Assembly (NCBI RefSeq): GCF_013283875.1
Contig: NZ_CP054139.1
Location: 2,108,001-2,172,000, forward strand
Source: Mucilaginibacter mali
Lineage (GTDB): Bacteria; Bacteroidota; Bacteroidia; Sphingobacteriales; Sphingobacteriaceae
DNA length: 64,000 nt
Reading direction: 5' to 3'
Shown: positions 44,501 through 52,347 of the stretch, one piece after another
Position numbering within the stretch: the stretch's first letter is position 1
Layout: each line of letters opens with the position of its first letter
Position numbers and translations under genes: made by a program
The notes under the pieces: model-generated
The model's input: only the letters and a program-made list of their open reading frames with translations
Database searches by the model: none
Told to the model about the DNA's origin: nothing

Positions 44501-44566
44501 AACGCTTTGCGCGCACAGCCACAGGAAGGGCAGGCACAGCAGGTATTTTATCTTAAATAATTTCAT
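41504..44566 (-). CDS. SusC/RagA-family TonB-linked outer-membrane transporter (pair 1)
   Basis: A 1020-residue TonB-dependent transporter for oligosaccharides. After the signal (ending SVYAQ) comes a CarboxypepD_reg-like domain (TTVNGKVVDADNKPMPGVLVYK.., about 30-105). The plug domain contains the SusC signature FTIRGRSSYNNNQDPLVLVDGVERDF, and a 22-strand barrel ends in Phe (SFGLNMKF). The plug region has ASVSVLKDAATLAWYGMYAANGVI-like order. It lies 41 bp after SusD pair 2, so the two pairs are probably cotranscribed. It is unusually compact in the N-terminal extension compared with pair 2. Confidence 0.95.
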   Translation of the reverse strand: MKLFKIKYLLCLPFLWLCAQSVYAQKPDEQTTVNGKVVDADNKPMPGVLVYKQESKNDKGMVTGADGSFSATCTTSDVFVFKFDGYLTVTKGVPEIKYKNTIMLTKALFQAGDDDDVYIPFGVRKKRQLTATISSINGDDLPSIPSSSLNNVFTGRLSGLLITPNSSQQPGYDVSNFTIRGRSSYNNNQDPLVLVDGVERDFKSMDLAEIESVSVLKDAATLAWYGMYAANGVIYVRTKRGSATSTKVTFDGQYGVSSPLEITQPLNSYTYASLYNEAQTNSGITPTYSATALTAYQTGSDPYKYPNNDFVRDFFKTVAPTQRYVATVSGGNSYVKFFTLLSYYNQGGFYKGGTNPLYDANTNFNKYNLRTNLDMKVSKNLDVALDIGGRITNLRFPIIGTGTFLNTVYNTPANAFPLLNPDGSYGGTSLYQKSNPLAQMSASGVATDLSRNMMATISAKQKMDGILPGLSANIFYAYDVYGLYRSGYSQDYEVYEANGTGGYTRYGTATIPNYSQNTFSGNIRKTELWGGLDYDHTFGDHGINFSTRISRAVYATFGALDSRRDGISNRLSYNYKQRYFVDVTGTFSGSENFMPGKRVGFFPAASAGWIISDENFLKDTKFLNFLKLRGSYGLVGNDALTSLARRFSFLTTYNSSAGGYNFGTSYTGVGGTSENPLGNPNLTWERAYKTSVGFDATLFNKLINISGDYFHEDRKNLLTNSLLPSIIGQSLVQVNEGEATYTGFEANLTFNKKIGKVDLSLFGNYTYSTSKILAINEGAGLPDYQKQLGHPITSVMLTNAGSYVRNFLQSDGIFQNQAQIDASPVQRFSRTVKPGDIKYKDINGDGVIDNLDFVTTDYNFVPKSFFGFGTKVAAHNFDLSLFFQGVSGRTISIQNIINSGNANNGYLNQFSVDRWTAATPDAAYPRLMISDRGNNTQNSDFWLRSGDYIRLKNAEFGYTIPSRFTKKLKLSQLRFYVSGLNLITFDKLGNLPIDPELPEAGYNSSYPYMKIYSFGLNMKF

Positions 44567-44607
44567 ACTCTAAAATTCTTTATGCATTAAAAAATGAATA
44601 CATCCAA

Positions 44608-46314
44608 TTAATTCCACCCGGGGTTTTGCACCAGTACACCCTTGCTTTTGTAGATCTCGCTGCGTGGGATAGGGTAGCGGTGCTGCTGCTCGGTATAAGT
44701 TTTTTGGAAAGTAGCGCCCAAAAGAGTAGGCGTGTAAGTGAATGAGCCATTGGTGTTTTTGATCACCTTCATACCGTAAATAGGCACGTTGATAGTGGCC
44801 GGGCCATTATGCCAGCGCATAATATCGTACCAACGGTGGTCTTCAAAAGCCAACTCAATAGCGCGCTCATGGCGGATGGCCACACGCATCTGATCCTTAC
44901 TTAAACCAGCGGGGAGAACCGGCATATTCACAGCCGGGCGCTGGCGAATGGCGTTGATAGCCGCGTAAACAGAGGCATCAGGCGCGTCCAGGTATTCATT
45001 TTGTGCTTCGGCGTAGTTCAACAACACTTCAGCATAACGGAAATAGATATAGTTTAACAGCGTAGTACCACCGCCAACACGGTTGTAGGTCTCCGGCCAG
45101 TATTTTTTGCAATAGTAGCTGGTGGCGGTGTAGGTAATAGCGCTTGGGTCGATATCCTTACCCTTGGCGGTAACCTTGCCGGTGCCGTCTGTCTGGATCC
45201 ATGTATCCATGGTTTTACCCTGCCAGGTTTGGCCGTTATACAGGATATTGGCGTAAAAGCGCGGATCGCGGCCTGCGTAAGGATTTTGAGGGTCGTAGCC
45301 TGATGTCGGGTCGGTGATATCCTTACCGGTAGCCTGCATCTGGTACATATCCACGTGGTTTTGTGTAGGGTCCATTTGTCCCTGCGCGCCGCCCGAGCTT
45401 GGCGACATCGAGAAGTCGGCAAACATACCGTCGATAGCGCGCGGGCCACGTACCTTATACATGATATACTCCTTCTTAGCCAGATCGGGGGTTGGTGTAA
45501 AGTTCAGCATATCGGCATAGGTATCCTGCAAGGCATACTGGTTCAGATCCATTACAGCCTTGGCAGCATCGGCGGCGGCCTTCCATTTAGTTTTATCGTT
45601 GGTTGTGTTGTTAAGCGGACTTGCGGCGTATAATAAGGTGCGGGCCTTTAAAGCCAGCGCGGCACCCTTTGTGGCACGGCCATAGTTCGACGCAGTGTAA
45701 TCGGCATCATTACCCAATAGGGTAAATGCCTTATCCGCATCGGCTACTATTTGTGTGATACAGGCATCATACGATGCACGTGGCAGGTTAACATCATCGT
45801 TTACACCATAAGGTTTAACCAGTAATGGCACACCGCCAAAACGCTTCACCAACTCGAAGTAGAAGAACGCGCGCAGGAAGTGCATCTCGCCTTCAACACG
45901 CTGCGCCGGGAAGATGGTAGCTGCCGGAACGCCGCCTATCTTATCCAACATTTTGTTGGTTACGGCAATGCCTGCATACATGTTTGCCCAAACGTCGCCG
46001 ATATCATTTAAGTAAGCTGCGGTCGAGTGGTCGAAGTAAAGGCCACGGTTAAGCGTGGTAACGGTGTACTCGGAGTTACCCGAAACAGCTTCGTCCGATG
46101 CCTGCGAGGTGCAGCCACGGTGATCGTTAAAACGAACGTAATCGTTGATCAGGTAGTTATAGGCATTGTCGGCAAAGCGTGCCGCCTGAACCGGATCGGA
46201 GAAAACCTTGTCCTCGTCAAGCGCTATGCCGGGTGTCCTGTCGAGGTATTTTTTGCACGATGTGCAGGCCAGCGACAGGAAAATGATCAGTGAATATATC
46301 TTGTAATTTTTCAT
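44608..46314 (-). CDS. SusD/RagB-family glycan-binding lipoprotein (pair 2)
   Basis: A 568-residue surface lipoprotein with a signal ending LACTSC and the SusD fold. It has GEMHFLRAFFYFELVKRFGGVPLLVKPYG, then the C-terminal YFRYAEVLLNYAEAQNEYL, RVAIRHERAIELAFEDHRWYDIMRW and the closing QNPGW. It differs enough from pair 1 in the middle region that the two SusD proteins are likely to prefer different ligands. It begins 4 bp after its SusC partner. Confidence 0.95.
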   Translation of the reverse strand: MKNYKIYSLIIFLSLACTSCKKYLDRTPGIALDEDKVFSDPVQAARFADNAYNYLINDYVRFNDHRGCTSQASDEAVSGNSEYTVTTLNRGLYFDHSTAAYLNDIGDVWANMYAGIAVTNKMLDKIGGVPAATIFPAQRVEGEMHFLRAFFYFELVKRFGGVPLLVKPYGVNDDVNLPRASYDACITQIVADADKAFTLLGNDADYTASNYGRATKGAALALKARTLLYAASPLNNTTNDKTKWKAAADAAKAVMDLNQYALQDTYADMLNFTPTPDLAKKEYIMYKVRGPRAIDGMFADFSMSPSSGGAQGQMDPTQNHVDMYQMQATGKDITDPTSGYDPQNPYAGRDPRFYANILYNGQTWQGKTMDTWIQTDGTGKVTAKGKDIDPSAITYTATSYYCKKYWPETYNRVGGGTTLLNYIYFRYAEVLLNYAEAQNEYLDAPDASVYAAINAIRQRPAVNMPVLPAGLSKDQMRVAIRHERAIELAFEDHRWYDIMRWHNGPATINVPIYGMKVIKNTNGSFTYTPTLLGATFQKTYTEQQHRYPIPRSEIYKSKGVLVQNPGWN

Positions 46315-46318
46315 CTTC

Positions 46319-49300
46319 TTAAAAACTAATGTTCATACCAAAATTGAATACCCTCGACGATGGATACAGCGACTGTAGCGGGAATGCCTGGTTAACCACG
46401 TTCAGGTTTTCAGGATCTACATACATCTTGAATGGTGTCCAGGTGATGAGGTTTTGGCCGTTCAGGTACACACGTACGCCTTGCAGCTTCACTTTATCTG
46501 TCCAGGATTTTGGCAGGGTATAAGCCAGTTCAACGGTACGCAGCTTCAGGTAACGGGCGTTTTGCAGGTTAAAGCTGTTCAGCGCGTTGTTTAAACCGGT
46601 ATAACCACGCGAGTGCAGTGCAGGCCAGGTAGCGGTAGCGGCAGTTTCCGGTGTCCAGGCGTTTAGCATGAAAGGATACATTTGCTGTCCGTTGTTCTGG
46701 TCGTTCAATATCAGGTTAGAGCTTACGTGTCCCACGCCCTGGAACATCACGTTCAGTGAAAGGCCCTTGTAGGCAATACGCGGGGTAAAGCTGTAAATGT
46801 ATTCGGGGCGATTAGTGTAGCCAATAGCCTGACGGTCCTGGTCGGTAATAACACCATCGCCATTCAAATCCTTAAACTTTAAGTCGCCGGGAATAGGGGT
46901 AATGCCCTGTGGTTTTACAGAAGCAGCCACATCGGCAGCATCTTTGTAGAAGCCTTCGGCTACGTAACCGATAAACTGGCCAACACTTTTTCCCTCCAGT
47001 TTCAGGCCGTCAGGAATACCGAGTGGTTCATCTGCCGAGCGGATCACGTTTTTGGCGTAGCTTAACTGCGCGTTGATACCATAAGAGAAGTTGCCCTTCT
47101 GCCCGCCGTAATCCAGTTCAATTTCGTAACCTTTGTTGTACACTTCGCCCACGTTAAGTGCCGGATACGAGTGGCCAAAGGTGAGCAGACCGCTCTGACG
47201 GTTGGTCAGAATGTCCTTACGGGTCTCATCAAATACATCAATATCCAACCTTAATTTATCATGGAAGAAGCGCGTCTCTAAACCAATATCGCGTTTGGTA
47301 CCTGTTTCCCAGGTAATGGCAGGGTTGCCCAACGCGTTATCGCCAATAAAAATTGTTGGGTAGTTGGTAATTGAGTTTGCCGAACCAAAGCCTACGCTTG
47401 AATTGGCGCTATAGCTGGTAAGGAACAGGAAGCGGCTATCCAGCTTATCGTTACCCACCTTACCATAGCTACCACGCAGTTTAGCGTAGGTTAACACATC
47501 GGTTTTAGGGAAGAACGACTCGTTGGTCATTGTCCATGCTGCAGAAAATGCTGGGAAGAAACCATACTGATGACTTTTTCCATCACCGCCAACAAAATTT
47601 GACGGCGCGAAGTTTTCAGAACCATTATACGAACCGTTAAACTCGAACAGGTAACGGCTATCGTAATTGTAAGTAAGACGATTAACAAGGCCCTGCGAAG
47701 CACGCGGCGGCGCGGTGAACACGCTACCGTCCGATCCGGCTTGTATCAGCTGGCGGGTGCCCATTAACAGGCCCGAAACGGTGTGCCTGCCAAAGCTGCG
47801 GTTATAATAAAAGCCCGATTGCAAAGAGGTGTTGGTGTTACCGGAGATCACCGCGTTGATACCGCCCAGAGGTACGTCGCGGTTACGGGTATCAGTTGAA
47901 AGGCTGATGGCGCCGGTTTGCCTGTCCCAAACATAAGCGGCCCAGTTGGCATTACGGCGTTGCACGTTGCTATAATAAGAGTCGTAACCGAAATTGGTTT
48001 TGAACGATAAGCCCTTGGTGATAAAGCCCAGCTTGTATTCTAAATTAAAGGTGCTTTCGATAGTGTTATTGTCATCGTTACGGGTACCGAAGCGGGTAAG
48101 CACCGCGTAAGGGTTCCATAAGTTGGTACCTACCCCTGGGTTTTGCGCTATGCGGCCATCGGGCAGGAAAACAGGGTAAGCGAACGACGGCACTTGCAGG
48201 ATACGCGAGATCATACCCTCGATGGTATCGTACGAGAATGCCGACGATGATAACAGACCGGCTGGCTGGTACCTGTCTGAATAACGACCGCCCAGTTTAA
48301 TGCCCACGGTAAAGTCCTTGTTTAGTGTCAGGTCTACGTTTGAACGGAAATTGTAGCGGGTAAAGCTTGGTGTAGTTTCGATACCATAAGGCGAATCGAA
48401 GTGTTTAAAGATACCATCCTGGTAAGCATAACCGGCTGATACAAAGTATTTAGCCACTTTAGAGCCGCCGCTTACATTGAAGTTATGCTGCGTTTGGCCA
48501 TAGTACTTTTTAGTAAGGTATTTAAACCATTGAACATCAGGATAGCCATAAGGGTCGGAACCATCCTTAAACTTCTGCAACTCAGCATCAGACCATGGAG
48601 CGGCCTTCGCATCGTTCAGGTATGCCTGGTTCAGCAAGCGGGCGTTATCGTACGATCCTAAGGCTAATGGCAGGCCGGTATAAGTTTGTAAGCTGTAGTT
48701 GCCGGTATAACTGATACGTGCTTTGCCTATTTTGCCTTGTTTGGTGGTAATTACAATTACACCATTAGCACCTTTGATACCGTAGATGGCGGTTGATGCT
48801 GCATCCTTTAAAACCGAGATGGTCTCGATCTCGTTCGGGTCAACATCGCCAAAGCTTGGTCGTTCGATACCATCCACCACTACAATTGCCGAGGCATTGT
48901 TATAGGTAGCGATACCACGAATGAATATGGAAGATGCATCGGCACCCGGCTGACCGCTGGTTTGCACAGCTAACAAGCCGGTTAGTTTACCGATCAGCGT
49001 GTTAGTGGCATTTGGTGTTGGCGACCGCATGATCTCCTGCGAGCCGATCTGTGAGATCGCGCCCGTTACGGTAGATTTCTTCTGCTCGCCGTAACCTACC
49101 ACCACCACCTCATTCAGGTTTTGATTGTCTTCTTCAAGTGTTACATTGATGGTTGTTTTGTTGGCCGTAAACTCCTTTGAGGTGTAGCCGATACTGGAGA
49201 AGGAGATCTTAGCTGTGGGACTCACGTTTTTAAGCGTGTATTTACCTTCGGCATCGGTAAGTACGCCGTTGGTAGTACCTATTATCTTGACGGTTACGCC

Positions 49301-49477
49301 GGGTATCGAAGCCCCCTTGATATCGCGCACTACGCCCGATACATTGTTGGTTTGGGCGAACGCCCCAAACGAAAACAGGCTAAAAACCAATATCCCCAGC
49401 AGGGTTATGGCTTTTAGTGGCCTTCGTTGTTTAAATGAACGGGACGAAGCCCTTTTTTGCTTGTAAATTTTATCCAT
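46319..49477 (-). CDS. SusC/RagA-family TonB-linked outer-membrane transporter (pair 2)
   Basis: A 1052-residue transporter and first gene of the susCDCD run. A long basic leader precedes the signal (ending FGAFAQ). The CarboxypepD_reg-like domain (NVSGVVRDIKGASIPGVTVKI) follows. The segment LNEVVVVGYGEQKKSTVTGAI before the plug is the usual TonB-box neighbourhood, and the signature FIRGIATYNNASAIVVVDGIERPSF is then seen. The barrel ends FNFGMNISF. The 288-bp upstream gap separates it from the ThuA-like gene on the same strand. It holds a CACAT..ATGTG palindrome near 49528-49543 and a CCCC/GGGG pair, but no convincing -7 box. Confidence 0.95.
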   Translation of the reverse strand: MDKIYKQKRASSRSFKQRRPLKAITLLGILVFSLFSFGAFAQTNNVSGVVRDIKGASIPGVTVKIIGTTNGVLTDAEGKYTLKNVSPTAKISFSSIGYTSKEFTANKTTINVTLEEDNQNLNEVVVVGYGEQKKSTVTGAISQIGSQEIMRSPTPNATNTLIGKLTGLLAVQTSGQPGADASSIFIRGIATYNNASAIVVVDGIERPSFGDVDPNEIETISVLKDAASTAIYGIKGANGVIVITTKQGKIGKARISYTGNYSLQTYTGLPLALGSYDNARLLNQAYLNDAKAAPWSDAELQKFKDGSDPYGYPDVQWFKYLTKKYYGQTQHNFNVSGGSKVAKYFVSAGYAYQDGIFKHFDSPYGIETTPSFTRYNFRSNVDLTLNKDFTVGIKLGGRYSDRYQPAGLLSSSAFSYDTIEGMISRILQVPSFAYPVFLPDGRIAQNPGVGTNLWNPYAVLTRFGTRNDDNNTIESTFNLEYKLGFITKGLSFKTNFGYDSYYSNVQRRNANWAAYVWDRQTGAISLSTDTRNRDVPLGGINAVISGNTNTSLQSGFYYNRSFGRHTVSGLLMGTRQLIQAGSDGSVFTAPPRASQGLVNRLTYNYDSRYLFEFNGSYNGSENFAPSNFVGGDGKSHQYGFFPAFSAAWTMTNESFFPKTDVLTYAKLRGSYGKVGNDKLDSRFLFLTSYSANSSVGFGSANSITNYPTIFIGDNALGNPAITWETGTKRDIGLETRFFHDKLRLDIDVFDETRKDILTNRQSGLLTFGHSYPALNVGEVYNKGYEIELDYGGQKGNFSYGINAQLSYAKNVIRSADEPLGIPDGLKLEGKSVGQFIGYVAEGFYKDAADVAASVKPQGITPIPGDLKFKDLNGDGVITDQDRQAIGYTNRPEYIYSFTPRIAYKGLSLNVMFQGVGHVSSNLILNDQNNGQQMYPFMLNAWTPETAATATWPALHSRGYTGLNNALNSFNLQNARYLKLRTVELAYTLPKSWTDKVKLQGVRVYLNGQNLITWTPFKMYVDPENLNVVNQAFPLQSLYPSSRVFNFGMNISF

Positions 49478-49765
49478 AATTGATTGGTATTTAGGATTTT
49501 GAATTAATTGGCATTAAGTAACCCACCACATTGTGTGATGTGATACCTTGTTGGTTTTTGTTTACAAAAGGGCATAGCACAGCCACCCCCATATTTGGGG
49601 ACGTTTTTTTTGAATGAAGTTTATCGGGGATTATTTGCCGGGCTTCATGGCGGCGGGTTTAATTGCCGCGCTCAATAATGCTAACCACTTCGTTGGTGTA
49701 CTTAGGGCGGTTCCATTTTGTTTGTTAAGTCGTTCTCTCGCATGTTATTGGTTTTGGTATAGTAT

Positions 49766-50623
49766 TTAGTTTGTCTTCTTTTTACTGCCCAGCCATAGCA
49801 GGGTGTTTACGATCAGCTTTTCCTCCATCTCGCTGCCGAAGGTGCTCGAAAGGGTTTTATTGGTGTTATCATACTTGTGCTCATAGTCCATATCGTTATG
49901 GCCCATGTTAAAATAAACCATGTTATACTTTTTGTTGGCCCATACTACAGGGTAGTGGCCACTGTGCCATATCTCATGCTGTTTTGGCCCTGTACCCAGC
50001 GGGAAGCTGGTCGAGTCGATAGCGCAGATAATGGAGATATCAGGGTTTTTGGTCAGATCCTTTTCCCAACGATACCATTCGTTTGGCGATGCTTTAAAGG
50101 TTGCCGGCATGCCTTTGGCTACCGGGTGTTTTTTATCCTCGATACGCAGGATGGCAGATGTTGGTCGCCAGGTATTGCTCACATATTGGCCCGAACCTAA
50201 AAACTCGTTATGGTACCAATCCCAGTTTTGTTGCACAGCCGACGGTGTTAAGGCAAATGCCGCGAAGTGGAAGCCTGCCCACGAGCCGCCGCTTTTCATA
50301 AAGGCTTCAAAGGCGGCGCGTTGTTCTGGTTTTTCGGGGCGGGTATCTAAAAACAGGATCACCTGGTATTGCGCCAGATACTTGGCGTTCATGTTATCCC
50401 AGTTATTGGTAGAGTCGTAGCTGAAATTGTATTTGGCAGCCAGCTCAGGGAAGCGCTTGTTGGCCTCGTGAACAAAGCTGATATGCGCCAAATCTGCTTT
50501 GCCGGTGTAAAATGCAATTACCCTAAACTTAGGCTTTTGCGCGTAAACACCGCAGCAAATGCCCAACAGTAGCATAAGCGACAGGAGTTTAAGCAAATTG
50601 TGTTTTGTAAAAGTTTTCTTCAT
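49766..50623 (-). CDS. ThuA-like domain protein (copy 1)
   Basis: A 285-residue exported protein (signal ending CCGVYAQ). Its mature part is a ThuA-like, class I amidotransferase-like fold (VIAFYTGKADLAHISFVHEAN.., QVILFLDTRPE.., GGSWAGFHFAAFA, and ..HPVAKGMP.. later). It ends HSGHYPVVWANKKYNMVYFNMGHNDMDYEH. The domain is common in sugar utilization loci and named after trehalose utilization; its chemistry is not established. No Cys nucleophile is seen at the elbow (GFHFAAF). It begins 9 bp after the GH18 gene, so the two form an operon. Confidence 0.9.
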   Translation of the reverse strand: MKKTFTKHNLLKLLSLMLLLGICCGVYAQKPKFRVIAFYTGKADLAHISFVHEANKRFPELAAKYNFSYDSTNNWDNMNAKYLAQYQVILFLDTRPEKPEQRAAFEAFMKSGGSWAGFHFAAFALTPSAVQQNWDWYHNEFLGSGQYVSNTWRPTSAILRIEDKKHPVAKGMPATFKASPNEWYRWEKDLTKNPDISIICAIDSTSFPLGTGPKQHEIWHSGHYPVVWANKKYNMVYFNMGHNDMDYEHKYDNTNKTLSSTFGSEMEEKLIVNTLLWLGSKKKTN

Positions 50624-50632
50624 ATTTATGGT

Positions 50633-51796
50633 TTATGGGTTTATGGGCTTGGGTTTTATTTTGAACGATGCGTTGATCTGGTCGAGCAGGTAATCCTTCG
50701 GGTCAGAATCGTACTCCCAAAACATTACGCCCCCCATATGATGATCCAATACGTATTTGCATTTGTTGTCAACCGACCATTCATCGTCATATGTGATAAA
50801 TTGCCGGGTTTCGCTGTTGAACAGATAGGGGGCTTTGGCCATGGTGTCCCGGTACATCGCGTATCCCTTTTTATTCACCAGGCTATCCTTTATAAAGTAA
50901 TAATCGGCCTGGCGCAAGTGCTGCGTAGTGCTATCGCCAATGCCTTTGGACGCAGTGCTATTTAACTGAAATACACGGCCATAAAAAGCTACGCCCATCA
51001 CCAGTTTATTAGCCGGCACACCTGCATTTATAAAAGCCTTGACTGCCTTATCAGCATTATCGTTCCTGTCCTTATCAGATGAGGCGAACAAATTGGTATG
51101 ATGCACCGCCACTTTGTTACCGAAGTAATCGTAGGTCATCAGGTTGATATAGTTGATGTACTGCACGGCCACGCCCATTTCGGTATGATCCAAAAAAGCC
51201 TTAAAGCCACCAACGGCGGTGGTTAGCAATAACTTCTTCCCTGATTGATTTCCGGCCATATCAAGTTGCCGGCGCAATTCGGCGAACATCAGTGTATAAT
51301 TCTGTTTATCCTCCTTGCGATGAACGTTTCCGGCGCCATTCATATCGGGGTATTCCCAGTCGATATCGATGCCATCCAGATCAAAGCGCTTTAATATCGC
51401 TACAGCGCTTTGGGCAAAGGCCTGGCGCGATGTATCGGATAGTACCGCGTCAGAGAAATTGCCGCTCCAACTCCAGCCACCTATGGATATTAATAGTTTG
51501 ATATCAGGGTTTTTCTTTTTCAGCAAGCTTAAATTCTTCAGGTTAACGGTATCCGTGCGCTCGCGCGATAATACAGCGCGGTTGTGTTGCACATTTACAA
51601 AGGCGTAGTTAACATGGGTAAGCTTAGCAGCAGAGATCAGGTCCATATTGATCACTTTGCCACGATAACCGCCTACATAACCAATAATTACCGGCTTGCT
51701 GTTGCTTTGGGCATAAACATCTGGCATAAAAAAACAAATAACCAGCAAGGCGGTTAGGCTTGTAAGTTTTTTAATGGTTTTAAAATACGAACGCAT
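50633..51796 (-). CDS. GH18-family chitinase-like protein
   Basis: A 387-residue exported TIM-barrel protein (signal ending PDVYAQ). The GH18 catalytic motif DxxDxDxE is complete (LDGIDIDWEYPD, about residue 135-146), with the acid Glu present. SIGGWSWSGNFSDA, the region NLMTYDYFG and GVMFWEYDSD are further family motifs, so it should be active on chitin-type or N-glycan-type substrates. It heads the minus-strand operon with ThuA copy 1. Five GTAG/CTAC half-sites lie 370-460 bp upstream (52165-52257). Confidence 0.93.
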   Translation of the reverse strand: MRSYFKTIKKLTSLTALLVICFFMPDVYAQSNSKPVIIGYVGGYRGKVINMDLISAAKLTHVNYAFVNVQHNRAVLSRERTDTVNLKNLSLLKKKNPDIKLLISIGGWSWSGNFSDAVLSDTSRQAFAQSAVAILKRFDLDGIDIDWEYPDMNGAGNVHRKEDKQNYTLMFAELRRQLDMAGNQSGKKLLLTTAVGGFKAFLDHTEMGVAVQYINYINLMTYDYFGNKVAVHHTNLFASSDKDRNDNADKAVKAFINAGVPANKLVMGVAFYGRVFQLNSTASKGIGDSTTQHLRQADYYFIKDSLVNKKGYAMYRDTMAKAPYLFNSETRQFITYDDEWSVDNKCKYVLDHHMGGVMFWEYDSDPKDYLLDQINASFKIKPKPINP

Positions 51797-52162
51797 GTGC
51801 TAAAAGGTTTATAAACTGTTTGCATAACAATGCCACTTGCGCGGCTTGCTATCCGGTGTTTTTTATATAAAGCGTAAAAATTGGTAACTGGTTAAACCGG
51901 AAAAAGAGACGTGTATAGTGCCATTTTCGCCTGCTGTTTTCCTTTATTGTATGGTAAAATTAGCTCTAATAATGGCATTCGCAAGTGTGTTTAGTACACT
52001 CATTTTTTACGATGATTTTTATTGATACGCTTAAGAAGCAATCCTAAAAAAAGTCTTAAATCAGGCTAAATGGGCCATATTTGATTTGTGATTACGCCTT
52101 TCCCGATTTTTTATTTGCGTTTAAATCACAAAAAAATATTTTCATTTTTTTTGTTTTTCCGC

Positions 52163-52257
52163 CACTACAAAAGCCCCTCAAAAACATGTAGGGCAAAAGC
52201 GGGGTATTACTACATGGCTATTGGTTTGTAGGGATGCTTTGCATTTATTGGTACTAC
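52163..52257. promoter_or_regulatory. Five alternating GTAG/CTAC half-sites upstream of GH18
   Basis: CACTAC (52163-52168), GTAGGG (52188-52193), ACTACA (52209-52214), GTAGGG (52228-52233) and ACTACA (52253-52258) alternate in orientation at 18-26 bp intervals, roughly two helical turns. They share the half-site of the GTAGTG-N5-GTAGKK repeats near the regulator. The rest of the 551-bp gap between the GH18 and regulator genes is AT-rich without a recognisable gene. Confidence 0.45.
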
Positions 52258-52347
52258 ATGCATAACCGATAGTACGTTTACAACTAATCACCCTAAAAGA
52301 TAGGATAGGAGCTGGAGAGTAAGGTACAAACAGGATGATGAGGCAGG

